Shown one piece after another: positions 5,805 to 8,811 of a DNA stretch of 8,811 bases (positions within the stretch are counted from its first letter, which is position 1; each line of letters starts with the position of its first letter). Both the position numbers and the translations under genes were made by a program. The notes under the pieces are model-generated. The model was not told the origin of the DNA. It searched no databases and saw only the letters and a program-made list of their open reading frames with translations. This DNA is from Chloroflexota bacterium. GTDB taxonomy: Bacteria; Chloroflexota; Anaerolineae; Thermoflexales; Thermoflexaceae. The stretch covers positions 1 through 8,811 of the forward strand of contig JAUQQB010000091.1 in the NCBI GenBank assembly GCA_030550075.1, read 5' to 3'.

Positions 5805-6187
5805 ATGCGTGGGATCCGGTCTCTCGCAGTGTTTGTGTTATTGATGATCTGAGCATCAAATCGGGCGCAGTGCTGGCCCAGGAACCACCGCCTGGTGACC
5901 CTGGAATTCAAGCCATCGAGGACACCATCCATGTACCCATGGACACCAGCGCATACGATTACGCAGATAACGTTATGAGGGCAGGCGACCACGGCTGCAA
6001 TGATTACTGGGCCATCTTCCACTCCAATTACCCCAATCTGCCAGGAGGAGTCTGGGCCGACAACCTGATCAACCAAGGGCACATCATTCTGCACAATGGC
6101 CTGGATGGCTACTTCCGATGCGGTAACGGCCGATGCACCACATATTTGTGTACCAAGCATGGGGGGGCGCTAATGCGTGGTCAGTGA
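5805..6187 (+). pseudogene. Small secreted protein with a frameshift inside the signal peptide
   Basis: ATG 5805 has a textbook ribosome site (AAAGGAGGTGTGAA). The first 15 codons give MRGIRSLAVFVLLMI, the basic and hydrophobic parts of a signal peptide, then TGA at 5850. The next frame continues without a stop as SIKSGAVLAQEPPPGDPG, with a signal-peptidase-like VLA/Q site, through a mature part of 102 residues ending at TGA 6185-6187. Joining the two frames restores a normal secreted protein, so one base has been lost (or two gained) near 5849. The mature part contains a CGNGRCTTYLC cluster and is otherwise unrecognised. A GTG at 5870 could start the remainder, but it has no good ribosome site and would give a cytosolic product. 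The next gene starts 16 bases downstream. A sequencing error is possible. Confidence 0.65.
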
Positions 6188-6203
6188 AAGGGAGGTGGTA
6201 ACT

Positions 6204-6773
6204 ATGCATGTGGAACGCTTTCACCGATTCAGGCAGGGCACCATCCTGGCACTGGGGACGCTTCTCCTGGTGTTGAGTTGGTTGGTGCTGTTCTGGTGGC
6301 TTGATGAGTTTGCCATCCTTTCCCTTGTCCCTTACGATGACGTGATGCCGGAGGCCCGCCCATCCCCAGACACCTGGCAGCGTCAGCTCAACGATACTTT
6401 TGAAATTCCCCCATGGAGACACGTGCCTGCTTGGCTTCTCGTAAGCGTCAGCATTGCTCTTTTTATCATCGCTCTTGGTCGCACTTCCAAATGGCCCGCG
6501 GTGGGTGTACGACTTGAGCTGTACTTTGCTCTATCAAACTTTCTGTTCGTGGCGGTCTCGTTCCTGAGCGGTTTTGCCCTCGTCTTCCTACCAAACCTGC
6601 CGGTTTTGAAAGCGGGCGAATACTATCCCCCGGGGTATGAATGGACGTACAGATTCATATTAGCAGACACCGTGTTCCTGATACTGTGGTTGGTTCTCCA
6701 GGCCTGGGGTATACCCAAATGGCTGTTGAGTCGCTTCCCCCACGAAGCGGCGAACCGATGCCTCGATGTTTAG
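6204..6773 (+). CDS. Four-helix membrane protein of unknown function
   Basis: 189 residues from ATG 6204, chosen because GGGAGG lies about 8 bases upstream; the in-frame GTG at 6177 would contain that ribosome site. Hydrophobic segments are near residues 13-33, 76-93, 107-129 and 150-170. A polar loop of about 40 residues rich in Asp and Pro lies between the first two, and a Pro-rich loop (NLPVLKAGEYYPPGY) between the last two. No family is recognised. It follows the frameshifted secreted gene closely and probably shares its transcript, the same arrangement of small exported protein plus membrane protein seen elsewhere in the window. Confidence 0.75.
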   Translation: MHVERFHRFRQGTILALGTLLLVLSWLVLFWWLDEFAILSLVPYDDVMPEARPSPDTWQRQLNDTFEIPPWRHVPAWLLVSVSIALFIIALGRTSKWPAVGVRLELYFALSNFLFVAVSFLSGFALVFLPNLPVLKAGEYYPPGYEWTYRFILADTVFLILWLVLQAWGIPKWLLSRFPHEAANRCLDV

Positions 6774-6863
6774 TACCGGGGCTTTTTGCAGGTAGTCTCC
6801 CTCTTGAGTGTTCCTGGGAGATGAGGCATACTTTGTCTAACCCAGACCTCAGGAGGAATAAGA

Positions 6864-7013
6864 ATGCCCGACTTGACTAAAGTTGGGGATTTCTGCCCTA
6901 ATCCTGCTTGCCCGGATTATGGCAAGCGTCAAGCAGAAAAGCGAGGCAACATCAAGAAGTCGGGCAAAACCAAAAAGGGGAGGCAACGCTTCCTTTGCAA
7001 ACGCGTGCTGTGA
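6864..7013 (+). pseudogene. N-terminal fragment of an IS1/ISNCY-like transposase (zinc-finger part)
   Basis: ATG 6864 has AGGAGG 8 bases upstream. The 49 residues contain CPNPACPDYGK (Cys11, Cys16) and NIKKSGKTKKGRQRFLCK (Cys45), the start of the zinc-binding domain of IS1 InsA-type and related transposases, in which C-P-x-C ... G-x-x-x-x-G-x-Q-R-(F/Y)-x-C-K-x-C-G is usual. After FLCK the expected C-G and the remaining protein are missing: the frame ends at TGA 7011-7013, inside the left inverted repeat of the 223-bp element that begins at 7007. So the gene was probably cut by that insertion; nothing resembling the rest of the transposase appears beyond 7229. Confidence 0.65.
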
Positions 7014-7229
7014 ATTCAATGCTGACCAGACGGGGGGTTTTGTTATACAACACTCGTGCGGGGCAAGCCCCTTCCCCTGGGGTAGGTGGGACCGCCTTCG
7101 GCGGCCCCACCTACCCCAAAATCCCCCATACGGAGGAACCAGTTGGCGGACTGGCCTGACAGGTTCTTCTCACCACTGTGGCGTTTATCTTGCACCAACT
7201 GTTGGCCCTCGGCGTTTAGAATTCACAGC
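7007..7229. mobile_element. MITE-like 223-bp element with 11-bp inverted repeats
   Basis: GCTGTGAATTC (7007-7017) is matched by GAATTCACAGC (7219-7229), perfect over 11 bp. The interior has no gene. It holds the long hairpin at 7079-7117 and a small GGGGC-AA-GCCCC hairpin just before it. The left end interrupts the transposase fragment at codon 48, which supports a real insertion boundary. No convincing target duplication is visible. The right end is 29 bases before the ATG at 7259, so the element may supply the upstream region of that gene. Confidence 0.6.
7079..7117. other. Hairpin copy 2 of the covarying hairpin family (copy 1 at 3732-3770)
   Basis: GGGGTAGGTGGG (7079-7090) pairs with CCCACCTACCCC (7106-7117); after one A/C mismatch the CCGCC/GGCGG part closes on a TTC loop. 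It is followed by AAAATCCCCCATA. Stem length and loop equal those of copy 1, although many stem bases differ. Confidence 0.75.
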
Positions 7230-7258
7230 GTAAGGCATGCTCCTATGGAGGGAGACCT

Positions 7259-7621
7259 ATGAGTGGGATGTGGATCTGGCGAGGCCTCTGGATTTCCCTT
7301 GGTCTTTTCCTCTTCTGGTTGAATGCGACCTACCCGTTCCCCAACGTCGATTCCCTGCTGGGAAAGGGACTTGGCCTAACGTTTGTCCTCTTCGGTCTGT
7401 TCCTCAATCCCAAGGAGTGGCAATTCGAGCTGCCTTTTCGAATGCCCCAGTCGATCGTGCTTCTCATCCCTCTAGCCTTTCTGATCCTGACTCTGAGCCG
7501 GATTCAATGGGGGGCTCCCAATCGGATCGATGCCCTGCGAGGGATCTGGGCCTTGATCGTTTGGGGACTTTATCTTTACCCCTTTGGGCTTCGTCTCTGG
7601 AAGAAGCAGCGTGAGGTATGA
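7259..7621 (+). CDS. Small four-helix membrane protein, coupled to the Cys-rich gene
   Basis: 120 residues. ATG 7259 is supported by GGAGGGAG about 6 bases upstream. Hydrophobic segments lie near residues 5-22, 35-50, 63-80 and 93-112, separated by short loops, and the protein ends in a basic tail (LRLWKKQREV). No family is recognised. Its TGA overlaps the start of the following Cys-rich gene by 4 bases (ATGA), so the two products are made together and in related amounts. A role in export, anchoring or protection related to the Cys-rich protein is an inference from this coupling only. Confidence 0.75.
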   Translation: MSGMWIWRGLWISLGLFLFWLNATYPFPNVDSLLGKGLGLTFVLFGLFLNPKEWQFELPFRMPQSIVLLIPLAFLILTLSRIQWGAPNRIDALRGIWALIVWGLYLYPFGLRLWKKQREV

Positions 7622-8067
7622 ACGGATGGGGCACGGCCGGCACACAGGTGGAAGGTCAAGCCTTTATCCAGCCAATGAGCCATTGCGCCGGATGCAGTGG
7701 GAATCGCTGGACCGCGCCCTATGAGATCGAGTGCCAGGCATGCGCCTCGCGGGATGATTGGTGCGTCGCTAGGTACTGTGTAACATGCATTGCTCCATGC
7801 GTCAAATGCGGAGCCGCGCCCAATCCGGTTGATTGCGGGATTTGCTTTTCCTGTATGCTGATCTGGTGCCCATGGTGCTCCAGCACCTGCTGCACCCAAT
7901 GGATCCAAACCTTGCTGTCCATGCGGCCCTTGCCCGGGCCCTTGAGTAAGCAATGCGCATCGGATTCTTGTTGCCCAACAAACCGGGCAGAAGAGGGTGT
8001 GATGCGGTGGATGGCCCTGTCATCCACCCCATTGTCCCTTTCTCCCCTCGTCAGGCGAACCAGGTGA
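7618..8067 (+). CDS. Cys-rich protein with many CxxC pairs; C-terminus possibly frameshifted
   Basis: 149 residues with 19 cysteines. CxxC pairs occur at residues 23/26, 39/42, 54/57, 61/64, 73/76/79 and 84/87, with CC at 91-92, all within residues 23-92. The pattern could bind zinc or iron in a ribbon or metallothionein-like fold, or form disulfides; no known family is recognised. There is no signal peptide. The start overlaps the stop of the membrane protein (ATGA). Beyond residue 92 this frame loses its character, whereas the next frame encodes NGSKPCCPCGPCPGP and a stop at 7943-7945. One extra base between about 7890 and 7912 would explain this, giving an original protein of about 108 residues. 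It resembles the 1330-1755 protein only in cysteine content, not in the barrel motifs. Confidence 0.65.
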   Translation: MNGWGTAGTQVEGQAFIQPMSHCAGCSGNRWTAPYEIECQACASRDDWCVARYCVTCIAPCVKCGAAPNPVDCGICFSCMLIWCPWCSSTCCTQWIQTLLSMRPLPGPLSKQCASDSCCPTNRAEEGVMRWMALSSTPLSLSPLVRRTR

Positions 8068-8167
8068 AAGGAGGTCTCTCGTCCACGAGCTGGATCCGGA
8101 TTCTCAGGAAACACGGGAGTGAAATCGCTTCCTTTGCAGCAGGAAGCCTGATGCCTGGATTTGCAAT
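7946..8167. other. Stretch with no convincing gene if the Cys-rich protein ends at 7945
   Basis: Open frames here have no recognisable domain. An orphan AAAGGAGG at 8067-8074 has no ATG, GTG or TTG at a usable distance downstream, which suggests a decayed gene start. Confidence 0.35.
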
Positions 8168-8428
8168 ATGGATACCGAGCGCTTCTCACGCGGATCGTCT
8201 GGTGTCGAATATTCACCTATTTTTGTCTTGATGAGTGTATTCAAATTATCACAAAAGGAGCAGCCTTTCACCTTCGAGCTTAGAACTTTATTTGCTGTAG
8301 CACTCATTGTTGTGTTTACTATGGAATGTATTCAATGTATTCGGGATGGGAAATTTTCCGGTTGGGTTTTGTGGGATGCTCTGATCGTGATAATCGGTGT
8401 AACCTCGCTCGCCCTGGGCTTTTGGTGA
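8168..8428 (+). CDS. Small two-helix membrane protein, AT-richer than its surroundings
   Basis: 86 residues from ATG 8168, or 65 from the in-frame ATG 8231; neither has a clear ribosome site. Hydrophobic helices lie near residues 39-57 and 66-84, with CIQC between them. The base composition is visibly more AT-rich than adjacent genes, a possible sign of separate origin. The next gene starts 29 bases downstream with its own ribosome site. No family is recognised. The charge distribution and intact helices favour a real gene over a chance frame, but confidence is moderate. Confidence 0.5.
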   Translation: MDTERFSRGSSGVEYSPIFVLMSVFKLSQKEQPFTFELRTLFAVALIVVFTMECIQCIRDGKFSGWVLWDALIVIIGVTSLALGFW

Positions 8429-8457
8429 TATATTTTTATTTCTAAGGAGCGGTGATA

Positions 8458-8811
8458 ATGAGGCTCCATCCGCCACATTCAGTGTTACATGGTGAGGCGG
8501 GTCTTTGGCTTGTGATCGGCCTCCTCTTCCTGGCGAATTCGATCAGCCCGCTGGTGCAAACGAATTCCGGGCTCCCCTTTCTTCGCATCGCCTGGCCGAT
8601 CCTGCTGCCCGCCCTCAACGTGCTCCTCGCCGTGCTCCTGGGACGGAGCCTGGCCCTCTCGATCCGGCAGGGCCCCCCGGAAACCACTCCACTGCCCACC
8701 CGGCGCATCCCCACCCCCTTCTGGATGCTGGGCCTGGCTCTAATTGGCCTGGGAACGGCCCTGGGGATCTACCAGGGATGGGATCCCCGGCGAGCGCTGG
8801 CCCTGGGCCTG
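8458..8811 (+). CDS. Membrane protein, 3' end outside window
   Basis: ATG 8458 has AAGGAG (8444-8449) with an 8-base spacer. The frame is open for 118 codons to the window edge. Hydrophobic segments lie near residues 15-30, 42-62 and 86-104. A Pro/Thr-rich polar loop (about 69-84) separates the second and third. Codon use is GC-rich, unlike the small gene before it. No family can be named from this portion. It could be an integral membrane enzyme or a small multi-pass protein. Confidence 0.75.
   Translation, partial: MRLHPPHSVLHGEAGLWLVIGLLFLANSISPLVQTNSGLPFLRIAWPILLPALNVLLAVLLGRSLALSIRQGPPETTPLPTRRIPTPFWMLGLALIGLGTALGIYQGWDPRRALALGL

Noticed and set aside
5850..5852. TGA as a recoded codon (selenocysteine or Trp) in the secreted protein
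   Set aside because: The sequence after the TGA in the same frame is not signal-like; the continuation is in another frame, so a frameshift explains it better.
5290..5859. 189-codon minus-strand open frame
   Set aside because: It is antisense to the CxxC/LuxR chimera and its repeat, with a Gly/Pro-rich shadow composition; the same shadow occurs opposite 2559-2657.
7719..8216. 165-codon minus-strand open frame
   Set aside because: It is antisense to the Cys-rich gene and without motif or ribosome site. The coupled plus-strand gene is the better explanation.
7953..8231. 92-codon plus-strand open frame
   Set aside because: No ribosome site and no recognisable domain, and it overlaps the start of the two-helix gene.
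1..8811. CRISPR array, tRNA or rRNA genes
   Set aside because: No regularly spaced identical repeats were seen, and no cloverleaf or rRNA-like stretch was noticed on either strand.

Overview
The window is GC-rich bacterial DNA made up mostly of short genes, broken genes, insertion-sequence debris and intergenic repeats, so it reads as an accessory region rather than a housekeeping locus. The style of the proteins suggests a Chloroflexota lineage, possibly a thermophilic Anaerolineae/Thermoflexus-like organism. Pointers are the Pro/Ser/Thr stalk of a secreted protein, a PD40 beta-propeller, small DCC-like CxxC proteins, LuxR HTH fragments and a UPF0175/DUF3368 toxin-antitoxin pair. This placement is inference from memory of family style, not from a search.

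Layout. 1-368 is the C-terminal end of a TolB/PD40-type beta-propeller gene. 373-1279 is a decayed IS5-family element with clear 19-bp terminal inverted repeats; its transposase (minus strand) has lost the segment between its N-terminal HTH region and its DDE domain. 1330-3425 is a plus-strand run: a Cys-rich protein with a double-psi beta-barrel (RlpA/expansin-like) signature, a secreted proline-rich protein, a remnant of a thioredoxin-like gene, and a polytopic membrane protein. 3426-3840 is non-coding and holds a diverged repeat and a long hairpin. 3841-4619 (minus strand) is a UPF0175 antitoxin/DUF3368 toxin operon with a 4-nt overlap, flanked by two direct copies of a roughly 120-bp repeat.

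5014-5639 is a graveyard of regulatory genes: a LuxR-type HTH fragment, then a chimera joining the N-terminus of the CxxC protein to a LuxR C-terminus, ending at a TGA that looks like a mutated CGA. 5805-6773 holds a secreted small protein whose signal peptide is broken by a frameshift, plus a four-helix membrane protein. 6864-7229 is an IS-like zinc-finger transposase fragment cut off at a 223-bp MITE-like element. 7259-8811 holds a small membrane protein translationally coupled to a second Cys-rich protein, an AT-richer two-helix protein and the start of another membrane protein.

Recurring themes are small secreted or Cys-rich proteins sitting beside unrelated small membrane proteins, and recombination between repeats. 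The most unusual signal is a pair of intergenic hairpins (3732-3770 and 7079-7117) with the same stem length and TTC loop but different stem bases that remain paired, which implies selection on the structure.
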